A stretch of 64,000 nt of DNA from NCBI RefSeq assembly GCF_022814725.1, contig NZ_CP093442.1, forward strand, positions 1-64,000, read 5' to 3'. Source of the stretch: Bdellovibrio reynosensis (lineage in GTDB: Bacteria; Bdellovibrionota; Bdellovibrionia; Bdellovibrionales; Bdellovibrionaceae). Positions within the stretch are counted from its first letter, which is position 1, and the number at the start of each line of letters is the position of its first letter. The notes under the pieces are model-generated. The model had not been told where the DNA came from. It did not search any database and saw nothing but the letters and a program-made list of their open reading frames with translations. The position numbers and the translations under genes were made by a program. Below are positions 17,953 to 26,754 of the stretch, piece after piece.

Positions 17953-18647
17953 GGAACATACCAGCATGGCGGCGGCAAATTTCTTCCGACCATGCCTGAA
18001 ATAAATGTATCCAGTCGGCATTGAGGTGTGGGGTAGTCTGTCAGGGTTTCAGTAACTTTGGGGGCACCTAACTTTTCAATACTTGGGGCAGAGTGGTTTT
18101 TCGATGTTTTTGCACTTAGCTGAGCGATAAATAATGAGGCCTCAGTGGAGCGTATACAAAATGTTTCATTTAATCTTGAAGATTGAAGTGAGCAAAATCT
18201 GGTTGTTGAAGCGGATGCAGGTCGGCTTACCTGCGGTAAGAATTTAAAAATCTTAGGAAAACACTGTTTCATAGCCCAGAAGTCAGCCATTCCTTCAGCA
18301 GAGGCCCAGCGCTCGCCCGACATGCTAGGAAGATAAGGGGCTCCCGCAAAATGATGTCCTAGTTCATGGCAAAGCACCAAAGCCAGATCATCCGTCGTAA
18401 TTCCTTCGATGTGGTTAAGACCTGCCATAACCATGACGGCCTTATCGCCAAAAAACTGAATGGCCTGTGCATTCACTTCTTCAGAATCCGCAGAATAAAT
18501 AAACTGCACGTCAGAAAACTGAGTTTCAAAGATGGCTAGGACTTCGCGGATTTTTTGATCATCGCTACTGCTGGAAGCAAAAGCGCAGTTACACCCAAGA
18601 AGTACTAAGGAAAAACTAAATAGCAGAAGTGTTCTGATTAAACTCAT
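17949..18647 (-). CDS. Exported zinc-metalloprotease-like lipoprotein (HExxH)
   Basis: 232 residues. The signal peptide ends LLGC, so it is probably a lipoprotein. The zincin motif HELGHH lies in LALVLCHELGHHFAG, and SAEGMADFWA about 30 residues later can provide the third ligand, as in gluzincins. The C-terminal third has several Cys. Substrate unknown; likely periplasmic or outer-membrane. Its end overlaps the ferroportin stop by 4 nt, tail to tail. Confidence 0.7.
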   Translation of the reverse strand: MSLIRTLLLFSFSLVLLGCNCAFASSSSDDQKIREVLAIFETQFSDVQFIYSADSEEVNAQAIQFFGDKAVMVMAGLNHIEGITTDDLALVLCHELGHHFAGAPYLPSMSGERWASAEGMADFWAMKQCFPKIFKFLPQVSRPASASTTRFCSLQSSRLNETFCIRSTEASLFIAQLSAKTSKNHSAPSIEKLGAPKVTETLTDYPTPQCRLDTFISGMVGRNLPPPCWYVP

Positions 18648-18714
18648 AAGGACTATGAATTTAGTCCCTACGCAAAGAAACTGCTAACGCTTATTGATAG
18701 CGTATAACACTTTC

Positions 18715-18748
18715 AAGAGGCTGGCTGATTGTTCAACACGAGCCTCTT
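18715..18748 (-). terminator. Possible terminator after the HEARH protein gene
   Basis: 8-bp inverted repeat AAGAGGCT / AGCCTCTT with an 18-nt loop just after the stop at 18761. The T-run is weak, so it may be a partial terminator. Confidence 0.4.
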
Positions 18749-18760
18749 TCTATAAAGCTT

Positions 18761-20116
18761 TTAATGCATTTCTAGGAACTGATAAGTCTGATGAGGCACG
18801 ATTTCGTGAATATGACCGTCAATAGAGGTCTTAACCGGCGCTTCTTGAGTACCATTGATTTGGTATAACAAGCCATCAAATGTCAAAGCCATGACCTTAT
18901 TACCAACCTTATGAACGCGCTTGTACCTTTGATCTAATTTGACTGATGAAGGACGTAACGTCGGTCGGCCCCCTGGGCAGCCAAATTCATAGATAGTCCC
19001 AGTCGAAGTCATTACGTAATGCACATCCGCAGTTCTTGTGTAACCGTTAATATACAAGATTCCAACAGCGGTCACGCCATTGAAACTTAAGTCCGTTGCC
19101 GCTGCTGAACGGGGATCACATGCCAAGTTCACTTTATCGGTATAGATTTTTCCTACCCATTGAGCGGCGATATGCAAATCAACTAAACGGCTTCGTTCAG
19201 CTGCAGATTTAGAATTGTACTCTACCACAGCATCACCCGCAGATTGCGCGATTTCGCCCGCGTTTTTAGTGAATAGGTAGCGAGCCGTTTGCGCCTTATC
19301 ATCCGGGAATAGAATCATGTGCTGACCACGCAGAACAAGGTGACCTAAAGCAGGTGTTTGGCCTTGAGCTTCCATGCGGAAAGCATTTTGCACATCCATT
19401 AAGAATAGATCGCGGGATTCAGCCATTAAAAGAAGATTGTCTTGGTGATTCACTCGCGCCGGAACTTCAAATGTTTCTTCAGCGTAAGTAGCAGCTGTCG
19501 CCATAGAATAAGCGCGCAAAGCCGGGTGAAGATCCGTCGCATATTTTGCAAGTTGTGCGTAGGTTTCAACCGTTACCGCGTAAGAACCGCCGTCAGAAAT
19601 TCTATTATCACAAGCGCCAGCTAGATTTTTTCTAGCTCCACTTCGGCAAGTGATGTGTGGAAAGCCGTCGATGTGACGGGCTTCATGCATAAATACGCTG
19701 GCACGATCAATCGCCGAAAAACTATCTGTTAACATCATCGGGCACACGTACATAGTGTTGCCCCAGCCGTAAACAAAGGCACCAACGCCTTTAGGGCAGC
19801 TTGCTTGAACATCCATCTCATCAATGCGGCCGATAAAATATTGATACCAGCTTTGCGCAAAACGGCCAGAGAATAGCTCATCTTGGCTTGGTTTCATGTC
19901 AGCTGCAAAAGCTGTCTTACGCATGTACATCACTGTCGCGATTAAATTCGCGGTTTGCGATCCATCGTAACAGTATTCTTTCGTCGCTAGATTTTTAAAC
20001 TGAGAAAAGTGAGAAGCAATTTCTGCCATCTCTTTTTGTGAAACACACTCTGCTGCGAAGGCAGAAGAACCCATGCCCGCAAGAATGAAACTTATAGCCG
20101 ATAAAAGTATTTTCAT
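18761..20116 (-). CDS. Exported protein with HExxH motif
   Basis: 451 residues, signal peptide ending AFAAE. A zincin-like motif HEARH sits in SVFMHEARHIDGFPH (about residue 145) in a Cys-containing N-terminal half. The C-terminal half (about 340-451) has beta-rich repeats such as VHYVMTSTGTIYEFGC and NKVMALTFDGLLYQING, which look like propeller blades. The family is not recognised; a secreted metallopeptidase with a C-terminal binding domain is a reasonable guess. A second exported gene lies upstream on the same strand. Confidence 0.55.
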   Translation of the reverse strand: MKILLSAISFILAGMGSSAFAAECVSQKEMAEIASHFSQFKNLATKEYCYDGSQTANLIATVMYMRKTAFAADMKPSQDELFSGRFAQSWYQYFIGRIDEMDVQASCPKGVGAFVYGWGNTMYVCPMMLTDSFSAIDRASVFMHEARHIDGFPHITCRSGARKNLAGACDNRISDGGSYAVTVETYAQLAKYATDLHPALRAYSMATAATYAEETFEVPARVNHQDNLLLMAESRDLFLMDVQNAFRMEAQGQTPALGHLVLRGQHMILFPDDKAQTARYLFTKNAGEIAQSAGDAVVEYNSKSAAERSRLVDLHIAAQWVGKIYTDKVNLACDPRSAAATDLSFNGVTAVGILYINGYTRTADVHYVMTSTGTIYEFGCPGGRPTLRPSSVKLDQRYKRVHKVGNKVMALTFDGLLYQINGTQEAPVKTSIDGHIHEIVPHQTYQFLEMH

Positions 20117-20212
20117 AAAACCCCCTCGTTTTTAAAAATACGTCGCGGACGATCCTATTACAAAGGGGCAAGCTGGCACCAAAAAAGTGCCTTTGCGGGG
20201 CGCATTAATTCA

Positions 20213-20866
20213 TTATTTTAGCTCTCTGATTCTGCGCTTTGCATAATCCTGTAATGCAATGTTTTCAATGCGCGGAATTCTGTCGTTTAACTGGTTTTTA
20301 AAGCGGGGATCTTGGCGGGCTTTTTCAATTAATGCATCGATGGCCATGCGACGAAGACTGTGTTCTTGGGCTGATAAAGTCTCATCGGTCGAGTGAACTT
20401 GAGCGTCCCCAGTGATCTGAAGTGGAGCTTCCATCACGAAAAATAAAGTCTCAGCAGTTTTGTTCGGTGCAATCGTAAGAAGATAAGTTGCAAGGATTCT
20501 TTGTTTTGCGGGCCCTGACATGTCGACACTTTGTTTTCCTAGAAACCTAATTTCGTCAGCTTGCATATTGTAAACGCGCTCGCGCAGTTCTAGTTCTTTG
20601 ACTTTAGGGTTGCTCGCAGATTTTTCTACGTTTTCAGCTTCACTAGAAAACCATTGCTTAAATTCTGCAGTGGTTTTCGAGTCGTCACTGATCGCAGTGG
20701 CAGCAGGAGCTTTCATTTGATCAGTAGTTGCAGGATTTTCTGCAGTGACTATCGCAGCGGAATATGTTCCCGGAGTATTATCTTGTACTTCATTTTTCTT
20801 TGATAAAAAGAAAACGAAAAAACCAACAACGATAAGAAGACTAAGTAGAAGAGCTTTTTTTCCCAT
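20213..20866 (-). CDS. Single-TM anchored protein of unknown function
   Basis: 217 residues: N-terminal TM anchor (ALLLSLLIVVGFFVFFL), a low-complexity Ala/Thr/Asp linker to about residue 65, then a charged helical domain (FKQWFSSEAENVEKSAS to the end). Such a layout suggests an inner-membrane protein with a periplasmic helical domain. It may be co-transcribed with the HExxH gene 96 nt downstream. A GGCAC/GTGCC hairpin with a six-base loop (20175-20191) lies between them. Confidence 0.5.
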   Translation of the reverse strand: MGKKALLLSLLIVVGFFVFFLSKKNEVQDNTPGTYSAAIVTAENPATTDQMKAPAATAISDDSKTTAEFKQWFSSEAENVEKSASNPKVKELELRERVYNMQADEIRFLGKQSVDMSGPAKQRILATYLLTIAPNKTAETLFFVMEAPLQITGDAQVHSTDETLSAQEHSLRRMAIDALIEKARQDPRFKNQLNDRIPRIENIALQDYAKRRIRELK

Positions 20867-21012
20867 GGGCCCATCTGAATCTAATTTTCAGTTGGGAGCA
20901 ACCTGCTATTACTAATTGGCCAGGAGCAATAAAACCCCAGAAGGGCCACCCGGATTCCTTTAAGTTAAGTCCCCGAACAACCGATAAGTCTAGACTGGGG
21001 TAGAGTATTATT

Positions 21013-22149
21013 ATGAGATTTGTGTTGTTGATAGCGGCGGCTTTGATCACGGTTGTTACTTTTCAAAATTGTGCCGGGCAAAACCCCGCTGACTTGGGTG
21101 TAAGCCATGACCATGATGAGGCTGAAGCAGAACTAGCTAGTTTAGAAGAAGAAGTAGCCTTTGACGAAGCTATGTCGATGAAGGCAACAACGGTGACGCC
21201 TCAGAAGCCTGCCTGCATAGTATTAAAATCATCCTACGTGGCAAAGCTTACTAAAATGTATGAACTGCAGGGCGTGCGAGTTTTTTATAGCACCGATGCT
21301 GCGAACCCAGATGCAGTCAAATATTTGGCTGATAAAAATAAAAACAAACATCCAGACTATGTCGAAGATATCGCCCGTCAAATTGTCGCCGCTAGGGCGG
21401 GATTGAACGAACTTGGTTTTATGGATCCGGTGCAAAGCCCGCGATATAAAGCCTACGGTGTGCAATATATTGATGTGCATGTCAGAAACCTATCAGGTAA
21501 CGGTCTTGCGTATGATGAAGCGACAGTTTATTCAAACAATCCATTAAAGAAAAATGCCTGCACATTGCGAATTGATTTGTCTAACAAGCTAGAGGCATTC
21601 CCAGGTGGATGGACAGTTGGTGCCCACGAGTTATTTCACTTGTATGAATACGGCTACACCATGTTTAAGCGCAGTTGGTTCCTAGAGGGAATGGCTGCAT
21701 GGGGCGAAAGAGTTGTTAGATTAGGCGCTTTACGCAGTAATGGTTTAACTCCGCTTCCAGCTACAGCCAGACAATTACAAGAAGAGGTCTTTGCAGTGAA
21801 CTATAATTTTATGTGGGATCGCCTGGCTTACCTGTCAGAGTCCAACAAGAATGTTCAATTTTCGTTAAGTACGAATTTGCAAAAGGCGACTTATATTGAT
21901 GGCTCCAATGTATATAGAGATCAAAAACTTCTAGGTATCGCATTGATGAAATCTATCATGCGGAATCTTGCTAAAGAATCCACAGCGATTTCAGCAGAAA
22001 AAGGCTGGAGCAATTTTTTCTGGGCTGAAGCTGATCAAAAAGATCCTGTACATGATAAACGCATGATCAGAGCCGTTCAGCGCGCGATCAAAGAGATGAA
22101 TCTTGATCGCGCTAACACCTCCGAGATTTCAGCGTTCTTAAAGCTGTGA
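21013..22149 (+). CDS. Lipoprotein zinc-metalloprotease (HELFH)
   Basis: 378 residues. The signal peptide ends TFQNC, an unusual lipobox also seen in the DUF1592 protein at 30500. The zincin motif HELFH occurs in VGAHELFHLYEYGY, followed 19 residues later by WFLEGMAAWGE, whose Glu fits the third zinc ligand of a gluzincin. The preceding region (NKHPDYVEDIARQIVAARAGLNELGF, then YIDVHVRN) resembles the pre-domain of secreted M4-like or MXAN_6640-type proteases of predatory bacteria. Probably displayed on the outer membrane or in the periplasm; a role in digestion or surface processing is inference. Confidence 0.7.
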   Translation: MRFVLLIAAALITVVTFQNCAGQNPADLGVSHDHDEAEAELASLEEEVAFDEAMSMKATTVTPQKPACIVLKSSYVAKLTKMYELQGVRVFYSTDAANPDAVKYLADKNKNKHPDYVEDIARQIVAARAGLNELGFMDPVQSPRYKAYGVQYIDVHVRNLSGNGLAYDEATVYSNNPLKKNACTLRIDLSNKLEAFPGGWTVGAHELFHLYEYGYTMFKRSWFLEGMAAWGERVVRLGALRSNGLTPLPATARQLQEEVFAVNYNFMWDRLAYLSESNKNVQFSLSTNLQKATYIDGSNVYRDQKLLGIALMKSIMRNLAKESTAISAEKGWSNFFWAEADQKDPVHDKRMIRAVQRAIKEMNLDRANTSEISAFLKL

Positions 22150-22238
22150 TTTTACTATTGCCAAAGCACATGGGTTCTTGGCGATTGATTTGAATCATTT
22201 CAGCTCTCGTATTAGCGTTTAGTTCCGGAGGATCCTCT

Positions 22239-22904
22239 ATGAAACTAAACGCATTATTGGCTCTAACCGTCGCAAGCTTGGGCCTTATTGGCTGTCAAAG
22301 CATGGTCCAAAAAGCAAAAAACGAAGTGAAGTATTCAGCCTACGAGATGGTGGGTGTTGAAAAGCGCGATCTCTTTAAAAAAGACGTTAAGAAAGTTAAG
22401 AACAGCCAAGAAGATGCCGGCGAGGCTTTTGAAGATGCTTTGGAAAAGCTTCAGAAAATTTACGCTGTGGATGGTGGCAACTTAGAAAAACAATACAAGT
22501 CTTTAAATTCAAGTTTTGAGGATTCAAAAGAAGAAGTCGAAGCTGTTCACGAAAGAGTTAAAACCTTAGAAACCACCGCTGAAAATCTTTTTGAAGAATG
22601 GCAAGAGGAAATCAGCGGGATGTCGTCGGCGGATTTAAGATCAAAAAGTTCAGCTCGACTGAAAGAAACCCGGGAACGCTATAAAGTTTTTCATGCTTCT
22701 TTGAAGTCATCTGAAGCCCGAATGGACCCGGTCTTAAAAAAATTAAGTGATCACGTTTTATATCTTAAACACAATTTAAATTCTAAAGCCATTGCGGGGC
22801 TAAAAGTAGAATCAAATAAGATTCAAAATGATATTGAGTCCTTGATTAAGGATATGAATAAGTCTATTTCTCAAGCTGAAGATTTCGCAAAAACCATAGA
22901 ATAG
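22239..22904 (+). CDS. DUF2959-like coiled-coil lipoprotein
   Basis: 221 residues; signal peptide ending IGCQ, a standard lipobox. The following EVKYSAYEMVGVEKRDLF and the charged heptad helices (residues 50-215) match the DUF2959 pattern. Function unknown. A strong GGAGGA site precedes the ATG. The next gene begins 9 nt after its stop and is probably in the same operon. Confidence 0.7.
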   Translation: MKLNALLALTVASLGLIGCQSMVQKAKNEVKYSAYEMVGVEKRDLFKKDVKKVKNSQEDAGEAFEDALEKLQKIYAVDGGNLEKQYKSLNSSFEDSKEEVEAVHERVKTLETTAENLFEEWQEEISGMSSADLRSKSSARLKETRERYKVFHASLKSSEARMDPVLKKLSDHVLYLKHNLNSKAIAGLKVESNKIQNDIESLIKDMNKSISQAEDFAKTIE

Positions 22905-22913
22905 ATTTTATTG

Positions 22914-23426
22914 ATGGAACATGTCCTTTCAAATTTAGCTTGGATCGAAGAACTTCTGCCGTTGGGATATGATGCCGTGCCTAAGCATGGGGGCCTGGCC
23001 TATTACGTGGATATGAACCTGGTAATGATCCTTGTAGAGCGAAAAGGCCTATATGAACATAAAGGGGTGAGTTACCCCTTTGAACTTTGGAACGGCGCTA
23101 TTTTTCCGGTTTTAAAAATTAGACAGAACGCCTTTTTCCTAAAGTATTTATTTTTAGAAAATCATCCTGCCAATAAAGATTGGCTTTACATCCCTGCAGA
23201 ACACGAAGACTTCGAAGACGAAGTAAAACAATTCATGCGCGAAGTCCAAAAGGGAAATCCGTTATTGGGAATTCCGATGAAGAGCGAATCTTTATCGAAG
23301 TCCGATGAAAAAGTTCCGCGCGCGAAAAAGAAAGTCACAGCGAAAAAAGTAAAAGCCGACAAGAAAACCGAAAATGCCTTGTTCCTGTCGATCGCTAAAA
23401 AGTCCTTCGATCCTAATAAAAAATAA
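22914..23426 (+). CDS. Unknown protein with Lys/Ala-rich basic tail
   Basis: 170 residues from ATG (a TTG lies just upstream). Residues 1-120 form a compact domain (GYDAVPKHGGLAYYVDMNLVMILVE, YPFELWNGAIFPVLKIRQN); the tail (about 125-160) is rich in Lys and Ala (RAKKKVTAKKVKADKK), like histone H1-like tails, and could bind nucleic acid. No signal peptide, so cytoplasmic. It follows the DUF2959-like gene by 9 nt. Not recognised. Confidence 0.5.
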   Translation: MEHVLSNLAWIEELLPLGYDAVPKHGGLAYYVDMNLVMILVERKGLYEHKGVSYPFELWNGAIFPVLKIRQNAFFLKYLFLENHPANKDWLYIPAEHEDFEDEVKQFMREVQKGNPLLGIPMKSESLSKSDEKVPRAKKKVTAKKVKADKKTENALFLSIAKKSFDPNKK

Positions 23427-23441
23427 TTTTCAAAATAGACT

Positions 23442-23870
23442 TTAATGGTGGGAATGTCCGCCAGAGGATTTTTGATTAAACTTCAAAGGCAGTTTGTACC
23501 TTGCTTCTTGGCCCACTTTTCCATCTCGAGCAGCTTGAATTACTATTTCTGCTTTTTTAGAAAATCTTTTTGAAGGTACACATTGAAAATGATCCGCTGC
23601 CGGGGAGCACGCAAATGGAATCACTGCCTTCCCATCCTTTGCTGCCATTTTAACACTTGAGTTCTGAACCGTTGGATTTTGGAAGTTAATATCAGACAGG
23701 TAAATCTTCGCACTCTGATCATCATTTAAAATAAGTTCAACGTGAAATGCCCCTGGCATCCGAATACTACCACTATGGGGCCCTGGCTTTTCTTCACCGT
23801 GGGCTAAGGCAATGGAGGAGGAAAGGAATAGAATGGCAGTAATGAATTTTAGATAGGTCATAACTTGATG
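23442..23870 (-). CDS. His-rich exported protein, probably copper-related
   Basis: 142 residues from MTYLKFITAILFL, which gives a clear signal peptide ending ALA-HG. The mature protein starts HGEEKPGPHSG and ends GGHSHH, so both ends can bind metal. The core (FHVELILNDDQSAKIYLSD, then IPFACSPAADHFQCVPS) is a beta-rich domain with two Cys. It lies beside a CsoR-type regulator and near another His-rich exported protein, which favours a copper or other soft-metal role. A longer start at 23954 would bury the signal peptide and is rejected. Confidence 0.6.
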   Translation of the reverse strand, partial: HQVMTYLKFITAILFLSSSIALAHGEEKPGPHSGSIRMPGAFHVELILNDDQSAKIYLSDINFQNPTVQNSSVKMAAKDGKAVIPFACSPAADHFQCVPSKRFSKKAEIVIQAARDGKVGQEARYKLPLKFNQKSSGGHSHH

Positions 23871-23982
23871 ATAGCCAAACTTAGGAATAATTTCGCTATT
23901 TAAAGCTGATATAAATGCAAATAGTATGACCTTGCGCATGCTTGTGATTGCCACCGTACTATGACTGAGATATGAGAGCGGT

Positions 23983-24264
23983 ATGAAAAAGATAACGTCA
24001 TCTCATCCTGATCATGGAATTCATAAAAAACGCCTGAATCGCGTTCGCGGCCAAATTGATGGAATCGAAAAGATGATCGATGAAAGACGTTATTGTCCTG
24101 ATATTCTGATTCAGCTGCGAGCCGCTTCAAAAGCGCTTGAGTCGATTGAAGCTGAGATTATGAAAAGCCACATTCATGGCTGTGTTAAAACGGCGATTAA
24201 GTCTAAAGACGAAAAAGAAGTCGGAAGTAAAATCGAAGAGATAATGAATCTTGTACAGCGATAG
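23983..24264 (+). CDS. csoR: CsoR-family copper-type repressor
   Basis: 93 residues. Helix 1 reads HKKRLNRVRGQIDGIEKMI, as in CsoR. The sensing residues fall in RRYCPDILIQL and SHIHGCV: Cys, then His 25 residues on, then Cys 4 further, the Cu(I) trigonal set of CsoR. An N-terminal SHPDHGIH stretch adds possible ligands. The family represses copper export and storage genes and is released by Cu(I). Two matching operators lie 0.85-0.9 kb downstream in the 25064-25214 gap. A strong terminator separates this gene from the convergent His-rich gene. Confidence 0.85.
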   Translation: MKKITSSHPDHGIHKKRLNRVRGQIDGIEKMIDERRYCPDILIQLRAASKALESIEAEIMKSHIHGCVKTAIKSKDEKEVGSKIEEIMNLVQR

Positions 24265-24267
24265 CAA

Positions 24268-24296
24268 AAAAAAGGGCCCCGATGAGGCCCTTTTTT
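24268..24296. terminator. Bidirectional rho-independent terminator
   Basis: Perfect 11-bp stem AAAAAAGGGCC / GGCCCTTTTTT with a 7-nt loop. It has A- and T-runs on both sides and so can end both the csoR gene and the convergent minus-strand gene. Confidence 0.93.
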
Positions 24297-24301
24297 AATT
24301 C

Positions 24302-25063
24302 TTATTTTCCAACTGATACCGATAGTGGAACTGTTTTTAATTCACCTTTATCAATGAATTGCACCCAAACTCTGTAATCACCAGGTTTCGGGAATGTTGC
24401 GTGTAACATTCCAGTATTAGCTGCACGTCCCTTCATAGGGTGTACGTGGATAAGGCTTGCTCCGTCTGGAGAAACCGCTATCACGTGGGCAAATGCACCA
24501 AGATAAGGTGTGATCTCAGGAGATTGGCCATCAGCTCTAGTGATTTCAAAATTGATCATCACCATTTTGCCTGCAGTTACTTTGGTATTTTGCAGAGTTA
24601 AAGTTGTGCCGTTGACAGTCTCAGTGCGCTTGTCGCCAACCGGTTTCACAGGGATTTCAGCTGTTCCACCTTGTACTTCGGTTCTGATGTAAGTTGAAAA
24701 CTCTGGTCCGTTTTTTAAAGCACCTTGTGCCCAGAAAAAGTATTTTCCGTTCACTGGTAGAGTTAACTCTGCAGTCCAGTTTGTGCCATTGAAAGTAGGG
24801 TGCACGTGATTGAATTCGTTAAGTGAAGAGTCATAAACAATGACGTGAAGTTTTTTAGTGTGAGTTTCAACCAAATCTTGTTCGCCGATAGCCTTATGCG
24901 TTTCGTCGTCAAAAAGATCAAAGTTAAACAATACAGTTCCTGCGTTGACCGGGCCTTGTACTTCAGCTTCGATTTCCACGCGGCTTGCCCCACCGTGAGC
25001 GTGTGCCGATGTTAAGCCCATCGTGCCGATTAAAAGTAAGCAGATTGCTAATAGTTGTTTCAT
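24302..25063 (-). CDS. Exported His-motif protein with two copies of an HVHP domain (copper-associated)
   Basis: 253 residues; AGGAG ribosome site, signal peptide ending AHAHGG. The mature protein contains two beta domains, each ending near an HVHP motif: FNHVHPTFNG (about residue 88) and LIHVHPMKGR (about 203). The second domain ends in a DYRVWVQF strand, typical of YtkA/CopC-like folds. Such proteins often bind copper in the periplasm. The upstream gap has two CsoR-like operators, the nearer one 38 nt before the ATG, so copper control is likely. Confidence 0.6.
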   Translation of the reverse strand: MKQLLAICLLLIGTMGLTSAHAHGGASRVEIEAEVQGPVNAGTVLFNFDLFDDETHKAIGEQDLVETHTKKLHVIVYDSSLNEFNHVHPTFNGTNWTAELTLPVNGKYFFWAQGALKNGPEFSTYIRTEVQGGTAEIPVKPVGDKRTETVNGTTLTLQNTKVTAGKMVMINFEITRADGQSPEITPYLGAFAHVIAVSPDGASLIHVHPMKGRAANTGMLHATFPKPGDYRVWVQFIDKGELKTVPLSVSVGK

Positions 25064-25100
25064 TGCTTGAACTCCTTATTAATTTCAAAGAATGATCAAA

Positions 25101-25115
25101 TACCCTAACGGGGTA
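25101..25115. promoter_or_regulatory. CsoR-like operator, copy 1
   Basis: TACCC-TAACG-GGGTA, preceded by TCAAA. It lies 38 nt upstream of the minus-strand HVHP protein start. The same half-sites and the same TCAAA lead recur at 25171. Confidence 0.65.
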
Positions 25116-25162
25116 TCGGAAGCGAGTGGAAAACATCGCGTCAAGAAGCGTATTAATAAAAG

Positions 25163-25189
25163 TTGTCAAATACCCCCAGTGGGTATAAT
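25163..25189 (+). promoter_or_regulatory. Promoter of the exported operon, with operator between -35 and -10
   Basis: TTGTCA at 25163-25168 and TATAAT at 25184-25189, 15-nt spacer. The TACCC-N5-GGGTA operator fills the spacer, an ideal place for repression by blocking RNA polymerase. Confidence 0.6.
25171..25185. promoter_or_regulatory. CsoR-like operator, copy 2
   Basis: TACCC-CCAGT-GGGTA, again preceded by TCAAA; 70 bp from copy 1. It overlaps the -10 hexamer of the plus-strand promoter. Confidence 0.65.
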
Positions 25190-25214
25190 TCATGGCGTTT
25201 TAGAAGGGGGATTC

Positions 25215-25838
25215 GTGAACCAATTATTAGCAATAACAGTAATGATCGCGGGCATTTTGTCTATAAGCCCATCCCAGGCTTCCCATGCGAGTGTTCCAGA
25301 AAAAACTGTGGAAACGGCACAAGATTATCGCAATCTTACTCTAAAAGTTAGAACCGCCGCAGAATTTATGGTGCCATTTCCTGGAATGAAATCTTCGATC
25401 ACCTATTCTTTTGAATTTGCTGAGCCAGCTTATCAGCTACCGATTATTTCTGACATTCATATGGCGAGTAGCCCCGTTTATTTCTACCGCAATTTCTGGG
25501 ATCGCATCTTCTTTAAAGATGGATCGTATATGGAAATTAACGGCGAAAGATTGCCTCTAACATGCATGTTTATCTCAGGTCAGGACAATAGATACGGTCA
25601 AAAAGATTCTTCCCCCCTTTTTCCTGAGTTTGTGATTCGTGTTTACCTTGTTGCTAACGATTACAGCTGCCAAGGGCCTAAGAAGCCGGGATGGCCAGAG
25701 GTAGGAGGCAAAGAGGAAAACTGGGATACATATATTCATTATGAAATTAAAGATCCCACAATTATGCTGCCAGTTGATGCTAAAATTCGTTACCGCTGGA
25801 ATGAATTCAACATGGTTCTAGTAGATAGAGGTGCATGA
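25215..25838 (+). CDS. Exported protein, first gene of a putative copper-responsive operon
   Basis: GTG start chosen because AGGGGG lies just upstream and MNQLLAITVMIAGIL gives a signal peptide ending QASHA. About 207 residues. The mature part is beta-rich with few Cys (LTCMFIS, YSCQGPKK) and aromatic segments (YFYRNFWDRIFF). Not recognised. The next gene overlaps the stop as ATGATG, so translation is coupled. Expression probably responds to the CsoR-like operator embedded in its promoter. Confidence 0.6.
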   Translation: MNQLLAITVMIAGILSISPSQASHASVPEKTVETAQDYRNLTLKVRTAAEFMVPFPGMKSSITYSFEFAEPAYQLPIISDIHMASSPVYFYRNFWDRIFFKDGSYMEINGERLPLTCMFISGQDNRYGQKDSSPLFPEFVIRVYLVANDYSCQGPKKPGWPEVGGKEENWDTYIHYEIKDPTIMLPVDAKIRYRWNEFNMVLVDRGA

Positions 25839-26746
25839 TGAAGTACTTATTATTCGCTTTAATTTTTATTTCGACACCATCTTCATTCGCTGCACCTTCT
25901 TGGTATCCACTGCCTAAAGAAGCTTATCAGTTCGGGAATCTTTATCCTGAAGCGCAAAGACTTCTTTACGCTTTTGATTATGGGCATGCTTTAGTTTACG
26001 AGCGTCTTATTCATAATAAAGGGGAGATCAAGAATCCTCGCGCTTTTGAAAAACAAATTCTTTCAGACATTCAAAGCATTCTTAAAAATCCACCAAATGT
26101 TAAAGTGGATGAAGATGATATTGCGCCAGAGTATGTTTACACGTTTCCTTTGATGGTCAGTGCATTTGATTGGTCACATATGCTTCATCAATTTGTGCTT
26201 GATGCTATGGCTATAAGAAAAGATGGCGAACCTTTCAATCATCGAGTGAACGAAATCTTTGCACAATATAAAGCGAACAAAGCCTTGGCGATTACGGATG
26301 TCTGCAAGACTATGCTTTTTATGGACGGGCATTACTTTTCAAAAGAATTCCGTCGTAATTATCCAAGCTTCAACTTACTGATTTGGTCGTATCATTGGTT
26401 TCAAATCCGTCTTTATGAAGATTTGATGTTGCCGACAAAAGCGCAAAGGGATCTTGCGGTTCAAAAGACTGTGAATCAATTCTGGCAGCTTATCAGTGAT
26501 CTTCCGGACTCTGCAGAGTTTGATATGATGCCAGAAACTCGTATCGAAGCTCCGCAGTTTTCAAAAGCCTTTCCTTTGATCGCAGCTTCTTTTGATAACA
26601 ACCATATGCTACATGATATCGTCAGTGACATCTTAACCTCATCAAAAGTAGCACCTGAAAATATGCGTAAAGTTGGTATTGAATATGGGCGCATGGCCCT
26701 AGATCCCTTAGCTTTTAAATCTAATAAATGTTTGGCGTATCCGTAG
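25835..26746 (+). CDS. Exported protein of unknown function, second gene of the operon
   Basis: 303 residues with signal peptide (ends SFAAP). Two similar segments, FPLMVSAFDWSHMLHQFVLDAM (about residue 107) and FPLIAASFDNNHMLHDIVSDIL (about 249), share FPL, a SFD or AFD, and HMLH. These look like an internal duplication with His pairs that could bind metal. Two Cys are spaced far apart. Family not recognised; the copper-type promoter upstream and the haem gene downstream suggest a periplasmic redox or metal role. Confidence 0.55.
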   Translation: MMKYLLFALIFISTPSSFAAPSWYPLPKEAYQFGNLYPEAQRLLYAFDYGHALVYERLIHNKGEIKNPRAFEKQILSDIQSILKNPPNVKVDEDDIAPEYVYTFPLMVSAFDWSHMLHQFVLDAMAIRKDGEPFNHRVNEIFAQYKANKALAITDVCKTMLFMDGHYFSKEFRRNYPSFNLLIWSYHWFQIRLYEDLMLPTKAQRDLAVQKTVNQFWQLISDLPDSAEFDMMPETRIEAPQFSKAFPLIAASFDNNHMLHDIVSDILTSSKVAPENMRKVGIEYGRMALDPLAFKSNKCLAYP

Positions 26747-26754
26747 GAGGATTT

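Noticed and set aside
23871-23954. Upstream start for the His-rich exported protein
   Set aside because: Would place 28 residues before a clear signal peptide.
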